Source: Cryptomeria japonica
Lineage: Eukaryota > Streptophyta > Pinopsida > Cupressales > Cupressaceae
Length of the DNA: 64,000 bases
NCBI RefSeq assembly: GCF_030272615.1
Contig: NC_081405.1
Location: 314,982,541 to 315,046,540 of the forward strand
Reading direction: 5' to 3'
In this document: piece by piece, positions 22,419 to 35,466 of the stretch
How positions within the stretch are numbered: position 1 is the first letter of the stretch
Layout of the letters: the number at the start of each line of letters is the position of its first letter
Notes under the pieces: model-generated
Told to the model about the DNA's origin: nothing
What the model saw: only the letters and a program-made list of their open reading frames with translations
Databases searched by the model: none
Translations under genes and position numbers: made by a program

Positions 22419-24204
22419 TGCTAAACACACAAGATTACTGACAAGGGGGGTGAATCAGTACTTAAACAATTTTATTAATTTCATAAGCAATTATCTAATT
22501 GCAAGAAGAGAAACACAGAAACACACATCCATAATAGTAGATTTACGTGAAAATATCAACAAGGGAAAACCATGGTGAGAAAGATACTAGGATCTACTAT
22601 CCAAATCAATCCTCACAATAATATAAATAGGAGAACAACATTGCTTTAGGGCTACAAACAATGAAGAAACAACTTCTTGAATTACAATTTTGTTTTAGAG
22701 AAAAAACTTAGGGAAGCACACACTCCCTAAAATATAATTTTAGTACAAAAGGAATGGTTGATTTTGATGGCTCTATTCCACTGGCCAGTCAACGATATTA
22801 TATTCACTTCATCATTGGCTTCTTTCAACAAATTACATTCAGCATTCCCATCTTCACATTAAACAACCACACACTAAATCAAGCTTAATATTCTATATAT
22901 ACATCCTCCACAGTCATCAAAACATCAAGGTTAGCTCCATGATAACATGTGGATGAAGCATATATTGACTTTACCAATCAAACACATGAAATAACCCTCT
23001 GCAAGTTTAAAAGACATGAATTAGGTCATTTGTAAATGAAATGTGTAGTGTATTGCCAGTTGGCCACAAAGAACATATGTCAATAGAGATAACATATTGT
23101 AGCTCAAAACAAGAATAAACCAAGTCCAAAAACATCTCAATGCAACCTCTCAAAGTAGTGTCAACATAAAGAAACATGGTTCGAATAGAAAAACTATGTC
23201 GTGTCTTCTCATTAACCATTAGTCACTCAAAGAAACATTATTAGACAACATGTGGTATTGAAAACATGGATAAACTTCATGTGCATCAAACCTTGAGAAT
23301 TTATGAGACATGTGGAGACTCCACATTGTCTCATACAATAGAAATACACAGCCTTTTATTGGCACAAGAACATAACCACTTGTATAGATCAAAACAATGA
23401 ATACTAGTTCAATTATTTCCCTTTGACATTATGAAAACTAAACTTCTAGTTGACCGAATCATCTGGAACCTGATTATAACTTATACATTAAACATCCTTG
23501 ATCATAGTTCTCAAAATTTCTTGACCATGGCATTCAGTATGGCAAAATGTGGAGCATTCCTAGCTTGTTCTTTGAGACCCTGTACTTTGCCATGCACAGT
23601 TTACTACATAGTCATTGTCTACTACATAGTCATTTCTAACTTTCTCTGTGGAAAGAATTTTGACTTGAAACTTTGTATATGACATATTTTTATCTCTACA
23701 AACTTAACTTCTTAAACACAGATAATATCTTTCTATGTGAAAGAATATAGACCAAATTATTTTGTCTCTGCCACAGGTGATAAACTATTAATTCATTAGA
23801 TAACAATTTTGCAACTTACTATTGTGTATCACAAAAAACAGATAGTAGATCATTGTAAATCACTTTAGATATGTGTACTCACTATGACATCTTTCTCTAA
23901 CATCAAAATTGACTATATATAATATAGAACTCATCAAAACATTGATTCATCAAAGAGATTGATGCATAATATGAACTTTAAAAGATAAGGTACAAGTGTG
24001 TGTAGTTAATATTTACTCCTTTTCTTCCACATCACCACAATGCTAAATCATTGTCTTCCTCATTATTGCAAGGTTGAACTGCACTATGATAACATGTCAA
24101 TACCATAAATTTACACTAGTATCCCCCTTAGTCATACAAGTGTATTTGTTTAGATGCATAATGGGTTGAAATCAATGACAACATACTACTCCAAATTTGT
24201 AACA
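22419..24204 (-). mobile_element. Old Sirevirus-like LTR (3' LTR, minus)
   Basis: This 1786-bp segment starts TGCTAAACACAC and ends AAATTTGTAACA. Like the 9-kb element it carries a G-tract and TGAATCAG (AGGGGGGTGAATCAGT) about 25 bp inside its left end and is followed by a minus-strand polypurine tract. The part from about 22940 on is duplicated at 42166-43416. The minus-strand frame at 23007-23219 recurs in copy B (42200-42445) but lies in the LTR and has no known domain. The left border is less certain than the right, because the start is not confirmed by a second full copy. Confidence 0.5.
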
Positions 24205-24360
24205 ATATACCCCTTTGTCATTGATGGAAACACTAATCACAAAATGTCTTCTCTCCCCCTTTGAAATTAAGACAAACCATAAGGGGTCTTAATTTCAATC
24301 TGCAACAAAAAATGCTCCTCTTAATAGTATCAATTCCCTACTTTCCCCCCTTGATAGGTA
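24205..24360 (-). other. Polypurine tracts beside the old LTR
   Basis: On the minus strand ATCAATGACAAAGGGG touches the LTR end. Further purine tracts follow (TTTCAAAGGGGGAGAG near 24252-24268 and a run of G near 24343). Copy B has the same series. Confidence 0.5.
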
Positions 24361-24579
24361 GACTTGGTTATCTCAAAAAATGATGTAGCAATTTTTTTTT
24401 AACACTAGTGATATGCACATAGTGCCTTGATAGAAACCAAGATGGCACTACTTAACTTACTCTTATTATTTCCATATCTATATGATAACAAAATTATCCC
24501 ATTTGCTGCAACAATAATCCTTCTAATTAATTCAGAGGTAGAATGTTCTTTATATTACCTTTAACTAGGCAAGACTAGT

Positions 24580-25127
24580 ATCCTAGTGTACCTTCGCAAA
24601 GGATAAGATGTGTATTGGACATTTATCTTGAACATATAATTTTTCATCTTCTTCCTCTATAGTAGGCACCTTAATCTCTTGATCAACATTTTCCAATTCA
24701 GACAAAATAATAGTTATAGATGGTAACCTCAAACTCACAAGTTCCCTAAGATTACTAATTTGTCCTTTGAGTTGTTCCTTTTGGTTTGTAAGTTGCTTCA
24801 ACTAAGAGTATATATTTTATATTTGTACCCTTGTAGCACCATCCTTATCCTTTACAAAATCCTAAATATTGCCCATTTGAACTATTTGTGACTTAGTAGA
24901 GTTAATTTGATACTTTATACTTTTTGAAGATATTGACCCCTTTCAAACAAAATTGGTATAGTGTAATGGAATCCTCTAAACATTTGTAAACACTTTTCAT
25001 TTTTTTCTTGTAGTGCATTATGTGGATTAGTGGATTTGTTAGAGGCTTTAGCCTTCCTTTTATTGTTTATTTGATTTATCACATTGAATGCTTTTTTATA
25101 TGTCTTATATGCTATTACCATTCCCAA
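24580..25127 (-). pseudogene. Coiled-coil ORF remnant next to the LTR (env-like position)
   Basis: Two open pieces on the minus strand, 25127-24915 and 24801-24583, read as one decayed protein with a frameshift and stops between them. The second is highly charged and heptad-like (QLTNQKEQLKGQISNLREL, then LSELENVDQEIK), which predicts a coiled coil. The same protein is seen in copy B (44002-43772). It lies where Sireviruses carry an env-like ORF, between pol and the 3' LTR. That role is inferred from position and coiled-coil character only; I do not recognise a named family. Confidence 0.45.
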
Positions 25128-25690
25128 TTACCATTGCCAATTTCCACATGCTTTTTATTTATTAGGAGATGTTATCACTTTTTATTACAGTTGATTACTT
25201 GCATCTCTTTTATGACACAAATTAGGTGAAATCATATATATTACAAATATATTTACATGAGTTTCATTCTAGTGATACATTTTTTATAGTATGATCATTT
25301 TATGACATATAATAAATCTTCCTTACCACATATTTTATATATAATATATTTTGGCATAGCCAAATACCTTGTCATGAATTATCTTGCAAGTAAAATATTG
25401 TTTTATGCAACTAGAGTCATGATTTGCTATATTTTATTTGATTCTTAACTTTAATTATTTTTAGGTTAGATTATTTTCAAGAAAATGCTAGTTAGTGAGT
25501 ATTTAAAATTTTTATAGATGGTACTAATTGCATAGATTTTCTTGACTTTCTAGGCTACCAATGTAAAACACATTATATGAAGAACTCCAAAATAATCTAT
25601 ATACTTTTATTATATTCATATCTTTTTGAAGATTTAATGAATATTCTATCTACATATTAATTACTTGTTTTTATACTCCATGCATCTATC
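25128..25690. other. AT-rich spacer in copy A
   Basis: No gene is seen; the matching spacer in copy B is about 44330-44870. Confidence 0.4.
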
Positions 25691-27590
25691 TAGTTAGTTG
25701 CGATGCTAACCAAAGTGGGACAAAAATATAATAGTACAAATTGTTCTAATTAGATAAAACTGGGAGATGCTTGAATTGGTACAAAACCACCAAACAAAGA
25801 CACAAAAGGGAAGAGCTCATAAGTAGTCAGACCACCAAAACCACAAAACCAAGAAAGGACAGACCCTTTTTTGAAAAAACACTTTTGATCAAAACACGAA
25901 ATTGATAGGAACAAGGGTCTCGACCAATAAAATTACATAATTAGAACATAGGAGTTTAGGAAGGAACCTTGAACCATCTTCTTGAAAAAAACCTTAGTGC
26001 TAGAGCTGAAGCCCCAAAGGAAACAATCAATAAGTAATGGATTTTGAAAGGCTTCCTATAAACTTTTACTAGTAACACTAGGAAGGAGACCACAAAGAAC
26101 ATGAGGAGCCCATAAACCTTGTCTACATAAACTCACTAGTAAAAATCCTTGCATACAACACATCATGGACCACCTCAATAGGTCCATTAACATAAGTATC
26201 ATTAACCATAATGACCCCTAAAAACATAACAACCGTGACTACCTCTATAGTCACATTGTCAACATAGCAACAAGAAAGGTATTCTTTCAGCAGACCACCA
26301 TGCACACTTATGAGGAAGCACTTACTACAACCTCCCACTTCAATAGGAGTAGCTGTAATAGTGAACTTAGCATCCTTACAAGATTAAGACAACTGCTCAA
26401 CATGGAAATAGACCTCAGCACAACCCTCCTCCATAGATCCATAAAAATCATTGGTCAAATATCTAAAGGGGGAAGAACATCTAAACCCTTAGCCAAAATT
26501 GAGGAAACAAAATCTGCAAAAAAAAGTAGATAACCCCCAAAGAGACCACCAAGATTCAAAAGGAAGAACAACGAAGCAAGAGGAAACCCCACACACTAAG
26601 CTTCTCCACATTAAGTGACTTCCAAAACTAAATCTGAAAAGAGCATAATAGGTAGGACACAAAGAAGAACTCCTACCATCATCTAGGGAGTAGCCATAAA
26701 ATTCCATGAGGACTAAGGCCAAACCCTAGGTATCCACTGATCCACCATAGTAATTAAGTAAATGAAAGAACACCACACATCAAAACCAAGGTGAGCATTG
26801 AAACAAATTCTTGAAGAACACTTAGCCCATAGAAAACCATAACCACTACGAAAAGAAAGATGAGATCCCACACCCACAAAGGCAAACTCTATGTCAATCC
26901 CCCAATTTTGAGCAAAGCACACAATGAGTAACATCTTCCTGCACCATAGAGCAAAAAAGCCCTACATAGAAAAAACAGGGTGAACACCACTATGATCCCT
27001 TGAAGAACACTTAGCCCATGGGCATGAAGGGGTTTTCTCCCCATCCAAACTCTCCAAGGACCCATAAAACCTTGTACACAGGAAAAACCTCTTAGGAGTT
27101 GTCATGGGACACATAGGGGTCCTAGTTAACACCTTCCAACCATCAACAATGCTACACCGAGAACCACAACAAAAGATAGGAAGAGATCCAACACCCACAA
27201 CAGGGGACACTATGTAACTCCCCCAAATAAAGAAAGGAACATGAAGAGGAACACCTCCCCATATTGTAGAGAAAGGAAATACATATCAGAAGCCAAAGAC
27301 CCTTCCAAACTAGGAAACTCGGGAGAAGGTGGGGTCAAAGGGACCAAAATGAGAGGCCCCCAAGAGATGACACGTGAACAAATAATGCCAATTGGACAAG
27401 ATCTATTAAACCCCTCCACCAAAATCCTAGAGGAGAATAGGGCAAGAACAAGAAACCAAGGCCCATCGATATTATCCTCGCCATTAGCATCTCCCTCCTG
27501 CACTTCCTTTCCAAATTCTCCTCCACCTGAAACTTTCACTCCACTCTTCCCTCTCATCTCTTCTTTCTCAAAAAAAGATTTATAATGATT
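25690..27590 (-). repeat. Unclassified repeat block, probable transposon relic
   Basis: On the minus strand it starts at an ATG (27557) with MRGKSGVKVSGGGEFGKE and continues through several broken frames (27210-26962, 26934-26713, 26722-26489, 26338-26123). It ends near 25690 in GTCCCACTTTGGTTAGCATC. The same block is at 44870-46785. Frames are tryptophan-, cysteine- and glycine-rich without a domain I recognise. Composition and arrangement resemble a worn non-LTR element, but no endonuclease or reverse-transcriptase motif is visible. Confidence 0.35.
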
Positions 27591-28427
27591 GTGTAAATAG
27601 TTTATCCATACAATTTTCTCTATTTTTTGGCTTGAATTGATTAGATTTTATGTAATGACTAATCACAAGTGATAAATTTTTGTACATGAATTTAGATGAT
27701 ACAATCACCCTTTCATAATTTGAAAATCACTAATTTTTAGAAATTTATCTTGATCCATAAATATATTATTTATTACCCTATATCAAATCAATGCATTAAA
27801 ACTAGAGGTTTCTCACTTTTGTGGTTCCAAATATCAACATTAAAATGTTAAATTCAAACTTCAAATTTTCCACATAGGAGCCAAGAGTTGACCTAGTGTA
27901 TAAGTGTATTGACCTCTGTGATACATTGTTGAATTTTTAAAAAAATCATTATTTCATTTTGATACGACACTAATAAAATTGGAGAAATCTTGAAATGTAA
28001 GGGTTATCTAGGTCAAAGATCCCAAATAGGAATCAATACTTTATTATATGCTTGTCACTCACTGTATGCCTATAACATTCTTTCTTGCTATCTTTCATAA
28101 TCTTTTTACATTGGCTAAATTAGATCAAAAAGGAGTATGGCTAAGGAGAACATGGCTAAAGAGAACATGATTTTAAAAATTCCCCAAAGGTGTTTGTAAA
28201 CACCATTAATCCTTACCAAAGTCCTAATTTCAAATGATGAAAGCAAGCAAATTCTACTAGATAGTTTCCTATTTATTCATTCATATGAGTAAAACATCAA
28301 GTCTACGTGGCACAAGAATCGCACACTTGTGAATGTTGATTCCATGTGCGTAGATCTCAATTAAACTGAAACATAGGCAATTTTGTCAAATTTTATGATA
28401 ATTATTTAAACAAACTCTTAAGTTGAA
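27591..28427. other. Non-coding part of copy A before the copia insertion
   Basis: Well conserved with 46786-47622 of copy B but without a gene. Confidence 0.5.
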
Positions 28428-28432
28428 ACATT
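28428..28432. repeat. Target-site duplication ACATT (left)
   Basis: ACATT before the LTR at 28433 is repeated at 33986-33990. Copy B has the single uninterrupted ACATT at 47623-47627. Confidence 0.93.
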
Positions 28433-29136
28433 TGTAAAAATTCTATTGTAGTCACTGATTATTACTCTCCTATCTCATAAAAATTATTTAACTACTGAAA
28501 ATAAATTTACAGCTGAATATCAAAAAATAACACAACTGCAACTTCACTAAAAATACAGAAAGAAATAAGCAACACAAGGACACAATATTTTTGGACAATC
28601 GTCCCTGGAAAAACCCCTAAGGGAAAACCAGTTCTACAGATGGAAAATATATTAATCTTCAGCAATATAAGAATTACAAAAGAAATCCTTGTCTCTTATT
28701 GGCAGAACTCCAACAAACTCCTAATGTCTCCTGCTGATATCCTCCACTGCTATATCAATGCTATCACTGCGTGTCTTGCTAACATTGCAAGACTATTTGC
28801 TCTCATTGCAAATTCTTCTCAAGACTTCATACTTTTCAAATGACCCATGACCCCTTTTTATACTACTCTGTTGGAAAACCAACGGCCGAAATTAATTCAA
28901 ACCAACGGCTGAGATTAAGACAACTCAATAACCAATAACTAATTTTGGCTATGAGGTGTCACCTAAAAAGAACCACTATTAAATAACAATTGTTTTTATC
29001 CTAACAATACTTGTTTGACAAAAACAACCATTTTCTAATTCTAGGTCAGGACGAATAGCTGTCCAAAACTACCTATAACTAATGTTGTTATTTCTGGGTA
29101 AGGACGAACAGCTATCCAAGCTACCCATAATTAACA
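28433..29136 (-). repeat. 3' LTR of the 5.5-kb copia element
   Basis: 704 bp. An open frame at 28640-28843 lies inside the LTR and is not a gene. Confidence 0.93.
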
Positions 29137-32100
29137 CTTCCTCTTAGCGAGGAAGCTGTTCTGCATGACACCCATCTTATCTCTAAAGAAGATGAATTCT
29201 TCCTTCCCCAATGCCTTTGTCAGAATGTCTACTACCTGCTCCTTTGTAGGTATGTAGTGTAGCTGAACAATCCCCCTCTATACACAATCCCTGATAAAGT
29301 GATACTTGATGTCTATATGTTTCGATCTATCATGAAACACGGGATTCTCAGTCAACTTAATGCAACTCTGATTGTCGCAATGTATCACTGTAGTCTCCAC
29401 CTTCTGACCAAACAAGGCTACTAGCAACTTCCGAAGCCATATAGCTTCACATGTTGCCATGCTATCTGCTATGTATTTCGACTCTCTAGAACTCGGAGCC
29501 ATAGACTTTTGCTTCCTACTGAACCAAGAGACAACTCCTGATCCTAGACTGAAACAACACCCTGAAGTGCTCTTCTTATATGTTGTACTGCCTGCCCAAT
29601 CTGCATCAGTATAGCCCATCAACTTGATTCCTTCACCTCAAGTATATCTAATCCCATACTCAATTGTACCTCACAAATAACGCAGCACATGCTTTGCCGT
29701 TGTCCAATGTACTCCCTTTGGCTCAACCATGAACTGACTAAGAGAGTTAACTACAAATTCTATATCTAGCCTGGTATTGACCAAATACATGAGAGAACCA
29801 ATCAACTACCTGTATAAGGTGGGATCTACATCCTTCTCTCTGGATGTGTCTACCTTCCTCCAATTTGTGATCATAGGTGTAGACATGGCTTTGCAATCTT
29901 CCATCTTGAACCTCTTCAAGATTTCGATGCAATATTTCCCTTGCCCAAGGAAAATATCTCCATCTGTCTATCATACCTCCATGCCTAGAAAGCAGTGCAT
30001 AAGTCCCAAATCTTTCATCTCGAACTCCACTGCAAGGTCCCTCTTGCACTCCTCTATGAGCCCTAGTGAACCAGTTAGAAATAAGTCATCCACATACAGG
30101 ACAAGAATAAGAATCTCACCCCCAACCACCAAGTAGTAGAGGTTAGCATCTGCCTCACTCTTCACAAAGCCCATTTCCTGCAAGTAACTATCAATGCGCT
30201 CATACCATGCTCTGGGAGCCTGCTTGAGTCCATACAAGTCTTTCTTTAATCTACACACATGGGTCTCTTTATTGTGTGCTACAAATCCCTCTGGTTGTTC
30301 TATGTATACCTCCTCTTTCAACTCACCATTGAGGAATGATGTCTTGACATCCATCTGATGGATTTGCCATCCCATTTGTGCTGAAATTGAGATTACAGCT
30401 CATATAAAAGTATACCTAGTAACTGGAGAAAATGTCTCCTCATAGTTTATTCCCTCCTTCTGAGAGAGCCCTTTTGCCACAAACCTTGCCTTGTATTTCT
30501 CGATGCTACCATCTACACTATGCTTGATCTTATAGATCCAATGTGATCCAACTACTACTCTATTAGATGATCTAGGCACTACCTCCCATACATCATTTTG
30601 CATTATTGAGTTATATTCCTCAACCATAGCATATCGCCATACCTGATGCTTTGTAGCTTCCTGATAGCTGGAAGGTTCACTATCTACCAACTGGCTGACT
30701 AATGCCACATAGTCATTGAACTTGGCTAGTTGTCTCCTCTATCTTGTACTCTTCCTAGGAGCTCCCACAGACTTCTGAGTATCCCTTTGTATGTCTTGAA
30801 CCTCATGGTTCCTACTACCAACTATAGAGGATGAAATATCAACCTCTATATCATCTAGATGCATATCTTGCTGCACCAGTTGCTCCATAATCTATGAATC
30901 TTCACTACCTGAGTCTATGCTTGTACTAGTAATTGTACTTGAGCTTTGCTGTCGTTGACTTGGACTTGGAGCTTTCATTGGCTACTCACTCCGATCATCT
31001 ACTGGCAAATCTCTGGACCTTCTAAACTCCTTGTCCTCCATGAACTTGACATCACGTCTGACAATAATTCTTCTAGTTCCTGGAATGAACATCCTATATG
31101 CCTTTGAAGTTTCACTATACCCAACAAAGTACCCCTTCTCTGCAGTCTGATCTAACTTGGTACGTGTGTCTCTAGGAATAAGGCAATATGCCAAACTCCC
31201 AAATATCCTAAAGTAACCAACATCTGGCTTCTTCCCTGTGAAAGCCTCCTCTGGTGTCATTTTCCCTAGTACCTTGTGTGGAACCCTATTCTGAATGTAG
31301 ACTGTTGTACTACATGCTTCTACCCATAAGTAGCGGGGCATGTCCGGGTCATGTAGCATAGCCCTTGCTACCTCCGAAATAGAATGGTTCTTCCTCTCAG
31401 CAACTCCATTCTGCTGTGGATTGTAAGGAATAGTCCACTCTCTCTTGATTCCTTCTCTAGTACAGAAATCCTAGAAGTCATTTCCTTTGTACTCGCCTCC
31501 ATTGTCTGACCGAAAAACCTTTATCTTCCTTCCTGTCGAGTTCTCCACAAGAGCCTTGAACTCTTGGAAGCGACTAAAAACCTCATCCTTGGTCTTCAAG
31601 AAGTATATCCAGGTCTTCTTGGAGAAATCATCAATAAAGGTAACATAATACTCATATCCTCTGAGAGACTTTGTTGACATTGGTCCACATACATCTGAAT
31701 GTACTAGATCAAGAACACCCGTAGATCTGGTGTCACTCCTTGGAAAAGATGCTTTTGCAAACTTTCCCAACACACATCCCTTACATACATCATCATGCTC
31801 TGTGCTCACCTCTAGAACACCTGTCACCATCTCACGAAGCAAAGTAAGTGCTCCATGATAAATATGGCCCATCCTCCTATGCCATAGCTCTCCAAGATCT
31901 CTAGTGTTACTGCTGCTCATGAGTGCCTTAGGAGTATCAAACTGCAACATATAAAGGCGACCACTCGTAACTCTAATAGATACGGGTGATTTCCAATCTT
32001 TATGCTTAATCAAAACATGCATCCCTCTAAAGAGAACATTGTACCCTTTATCCTGAAGGACAGATACAGAAACCAAATTCATATCTAAGCCTGGCACATG

Positions 32101-33177
32101 CAACACATCATGAAGAGGAATTACCTTTCCATTCTCCTTCTGAAGCTGAACAGTCCCTTTCCCAATTGAGTTGAGCTTGGACAAGTTTCCCATAGAAATT
32201 TGGATACTGGTCTTCTCCTCCTTGTAGTTGGAGAAGTACTCTCTAACTCCTGTCATATGAAATGACGCTCCATTGTCTATATACCAAACACTCTGTGAGG
32301 TTGAGCTAATCATGCAAGCTATGAGTGCAAACTCATCCTCCAATCTGCTAGAGAGCTCCTCTACACTTGCTGAAGCTGCCACTTGGTTCTTGCCCTTCTT
32401 ATCTTTCTTCCTTTGTGGGCAATCACTGACATAGTGGCCAAACTCATGACAACCAAAGCACTTGACCTTAGATAGGTCTTTCTTCTTCTTTTCAATTTGT
32501 GAATTTTCTCCTTTGCTAGATCCCTTCTTTGTTTTCCCCTTTCCCGCTAGGGCAACATTTTCTTGTTCTACCTCACTTTTCTAACTCTTGTTGTTGGCTC
32601 CATTAACAAGACTTAGTCTAAGCTCCTCTTGAATGAAATCACTCCATAGTCGATCCCAGCTAGGTAAGGTGTCTCATCCATTAATAACTTGAACAAAAAC
32701 ATCCCATTTCTTAGTAAACCCATTTAGGGCTATTCTTACTAGCTCGTCTTCATCTGGCTTATCTCCAACAACTGCTAACTTGTCTTTGACAAGTCTAAGC
32801 CTGGTGAGGTAACTTGTAACATCTTCTCCCTTGTTCATCCGGGTATTCCTCAATTTTTCTCTGAGAATAAGCTTCCGGTTAGTGGTAGCATTCTGGTACA
32901 GATTCAGAATGGCGTCCCACATCTTCTTCGTTGTATCTAACTCTGCAATATGTGGAACAACATGGTCCTTGACACCATCAAGGATTATCCTCCTTGCCTT
33001 GGCATCATCCTTCTTGTATGTTGCAAGCTGTACTGGATCTGTAGGTATAGCTACAGTACTGGTAACATATTCCTTGATACCATTCTCTTCCAGCAATAAA
33101 GAAATTCTGGCTTTCCACACACCAAAATTTGAGGCACCATCCAATCTGTTCTGATCTCTCAAACCTACTGAGGCCAT
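29132..33177 (-). pseudogene. Copia gag-pol polyprotein, interrupted by stops
   Basis: Domains in order on the minus strand: Gag from Met at 33177 (LDGASNFGVWKARI), a CCHC knuckle near 32460-32415 (CFGCHEFGHYVSDC), and protease WYIDNGAS near 32275. Next comes integrase with HRRMGH, then CKGC, VHSDVCGP, RSDNGGEY and QQNGVAERKN (about 31400). Reverse transcriptase has DVKTSFLNG and YVDD (30085-30096), and RNase H begins TDADWAG (about 29610). In-frame stops or frameshifts lie near 32673, 31470, 30980, 30400-30376, 29970 and 29278-29280. The frame runs past the polypurine tract and its natural stop lies in the first bases of the 3' LTR (KC, then TAA). Protease reads DNG, which is found in other copia elements, so it is not necessarily a defect. 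Confidence 0.9.
29137..29148 (-). other. Polypurine tract
   Basis: GCTAAGAGGAAG on the minus strand touches the 3' LTR and is also coding (the polyprotein end). Confidence 0.7.
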
Positions 33178-33269
33178 CTCAAAGAAATAAAGGAAAACAA
33201 TAACTCGAAAGAGGTCAAACTCAAATTTCTTTCCTTTGCTTAGGGTAAACCTTTTCTACCCTCAACAAA

Positions 33270-33281
33270 GCTCTGATACCA
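33270..33281 (-). other. Primer-binding site (initiator tRNA-Met)
   Basis: TGGTATCAGAGC on the minus strand, directly touching the 5' LTR. Confidence 0.9.
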
Positions 33282-33985
33282 TGTAAAAATTCTATTGCAG
33301 TCACTGATTATTAATCTCCTATCCCATAAAAATTATTTAACTGCTGAAAATAAATTTATAGCTAAATATCGAAAAATAACACAACTGCAACTTCACTAAA
33401 AATACGGAAAGAAATAAGCAACACAAGGACACAATATTTTTGGACAATTGTCCCTGGAAAAACTCCTAAGGGAAAACTAGTTCTACAGATGGAAAATATA
33501 TTAATCTTCAGCAATATAAGAATTACAAAAGAATTCCTTCCCTCTTATTGGCAGAACTCTGACAAACTCCTAATATCTCCTACTGATATCCTTTACTACT
33601 ATATCAACGCTATCACTGCGCCTCTTGCTAACACTGCAAGACTATTTGCTATCACTGCAAATTCTTCTCAGGACTTCATACTTTCCAAATGACCCATGAC
33701 CCCTTTTTATACTACTCTGTTGGAAAACCAACGGCCGAGATTAATTCAAACCAACGGCTGAGATTAAGACAACTCAATAACCAATAAGTAATTCTGGCTA
33801 TGAGGTGTCACCTAAAAAGAGCCACTATTAAATAACAATTGTTTTTATCCTAACAATACTTGTTTGACAAAAACAACCATTTTCTAATTCTAGGTCAGGA
33901 CAAACAGCTGTCCAAAACTACCCATAACTAATACTGTTATTTCTGGGTAAGGACGAACAGTTGTCCAAGCTACCCATAATTAACA
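33282..33985 (-). repeat. 5' LTR of the 5.5-kb copia element
   Basis: 704 bp, same length as the partner, about 6% different by eye. Confidence 0.93.
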
Positions 33986-33990
33986 ACATT
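33986..33990. repeat. Target-site duplication ACATT (right)
   Basis: Exact partner of 28428-28432. Confidence 0.93.
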
Positions 33991-34469
33991 GAAATTAATC
34001 AATCCTACAATTGTAAAATTATTTTTCTATCTCCAAATCTAGTTAAATATTTTATTTGAATTTATTGAATACGAAAATTTATATTCTTGGACATACTTAT
34101 ATATTACCTAACAAAATTCTAATTGTGGTATAGGAAAAAGAAAAATTGTCTCAAAGCTAATAATCAAAGGTACCCGAGTTCTCTCGTAGAAAGAAATGCT
34201 TGGAAGTGTAATCCATGGCAATCTAGATAGTGCTCTCTAGTCGCGCCACTTCTATAATTAAAATGGCCTCCAAAGCATCCACAAAATTGCTTTCGATTCT
34301 CACTTAAGATGACTCATGGGCTATACTATCATGATAACGTGAAGAGACCTTAGTAGGTTACAGATGATTGCAGGTGTACAGACATATGAGCGACCTTGTC
34401 CGTGCCCTTGTTGTGCCCCACAACCTTTATTTTTTATTTTTTTATTTATAAATTTATAAATGATTGCCA

Positions 34470-35402
34470 CTAACAAGAGAGGCTGGGACCGGTGGCGACA
34501 CCCGACCATCCACAGAATTTCTGATACGAACTCACTCGACTCTGCACAGCCGATGGATTTCCACCATCGCATTCTCCACCATTGATGGCTTTTATCGTGT
34601 CAGCAAATCCGCCGGTGGAAGTCATGGCGTTGTGACAGTTGCTGTTGATCATCCAAAACCAAAGTGAAGTCTTGAAAGCAACGTCTGGTTGCTGGGCAAC
34701 CAAATCTGGATTATTCAGCAGCGGAAGTCCGAAATATTTTCCCGCTTCTCCGTAATTGTAATTCGTATGAAACAAACAAACACTTGTGTTAGTGCTTATA
34801 ATAAATATTAAGAATGTTTAGTGGTCCTATAGGTAGATAATGTTACCCGGTCAGCTGAAGAGGACCCCGTCCATAGTATTGCTTTCCACTCGCACAAGGA
34901 TATTCCGTTGAAGACTTGCAATACGTGGCTTTTGCAATCTCTTCCACATAGCACAGATCTGTATATAAAACAGATTAGTGTTTCACTATTAGCAAGCAAC
35001 GATGTCAATAGGGTTTCAGTATACAAATAGAGAGAATCATTTTTGAAATACTTCCAGTCTCTTAGCTGCGCTGGTAAAGCCATTGTATGTGTAGAAGTTA
35101 TTTCCCTTGCAAGAAGCAGTTATTCCAGATTTGATCCGGTTGAAGAAGTCCCGGGTGATAATGGATTCAATGGATCCGGAGGGCGCAGGGACAGAAGGGG
35201 ATGGCGAAGGCGTATGATTAGAAGTACATGGGCCCTGCTGACAACCCGACCCACAATAAGCTTGACTGGTTCCGCAGTAGACAAATTTGCTGCAGCACAG
35301 TCCTTGGGCACACCCACAATTATGTGAGGAGCTAAATTGTATCTCTCCTACAAATAGCAGAGTAGCTATCATTAGCACTAAAATCTTCGCATAGGTCGCC
35401 AT
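34470..35402 (-). pseudogene. Class IV chitinase (GH19), copy A, disrupted
   Basis: The gene would encode a secreted endochitinase acting on fungal cell-wall chitin. Exon 1 (from 35402) gives a signal peptide, an eight-cysteine hevein-type chitin-binding domain, a Pro/Ser hinge and the start of the GH19 domain. Compared with copy B about 88 bp are missing after FTSAA (near 35070). This removes the HETG catalytic segment and shifts the frame. Exon 2 (34847-34958) is intact with a GT donor. Exon 3 (34470-34764) reads NYNYG and ends in SC plus TAG, but its acceptor is AC where copy B has AG. Two independent lesions make this a pseudogene. Exons 2 and 3 have the same lengths as in copy B (112 and 295 bp). 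It has a better TATA box than copy B. Confidence 0.9.
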
Positions 35403-35455
35403 GGCTGAAATCTTCTTTCAGTCGGTTTGATTTGCAAATTATGTGCAATGGGTGT

Positions 35456-35466
35456 GGTATTTATAG
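35456..35466 (-). promoter_or_regulatory. TATA box of chitinase copy A
   Basis: CTATAAATACC on the minus strand, about 55-65 bp upstream of the ATG at 35402. This is a canonical plant TATA box in a plausible place. Confidence 0.65.

Larger units (their letters stand above)
28433..33985 (-). mobile_element. Ty1/copia retrotransposon, full-length but decayed
   Basis: This 5553-bp element is on the minus strand. Its LTRs are 704 bp each (28433-29136 and 33282-33985), TGTAAAAATTC...ATTAACA, with a primer-binding site, a polypurine tract and exact 5-bp target duplications. The LTRs differ at about 41 positions by eye, close to 6%, mostly transitions. The empty site in copy B shows that it landed in copy A after the block was duplicated. 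The polyprotein has several stops, so it cannot be autonomous now. Confidence 0.95.

Noticed and set aside
23007-23219. Minus-strand frame conserved in copy B (42200-42445), possible small gene
   Set aside because: It lies within an LTR. Conservation follows from the block duplication, no domain is recognised and the ends differ between copies. Kept only as a remark under the LTR.
28640-28843. Plus-strand ORF repeated at 33489-33692, possible duplicated gene
   Set aside because: Both copies lie in the two LTRs of the 5.5-kb copia element.
34464-35327. Plus-strand frames over chitinase copy A
   Set aside because: Antisense shadows of chitinase exons.
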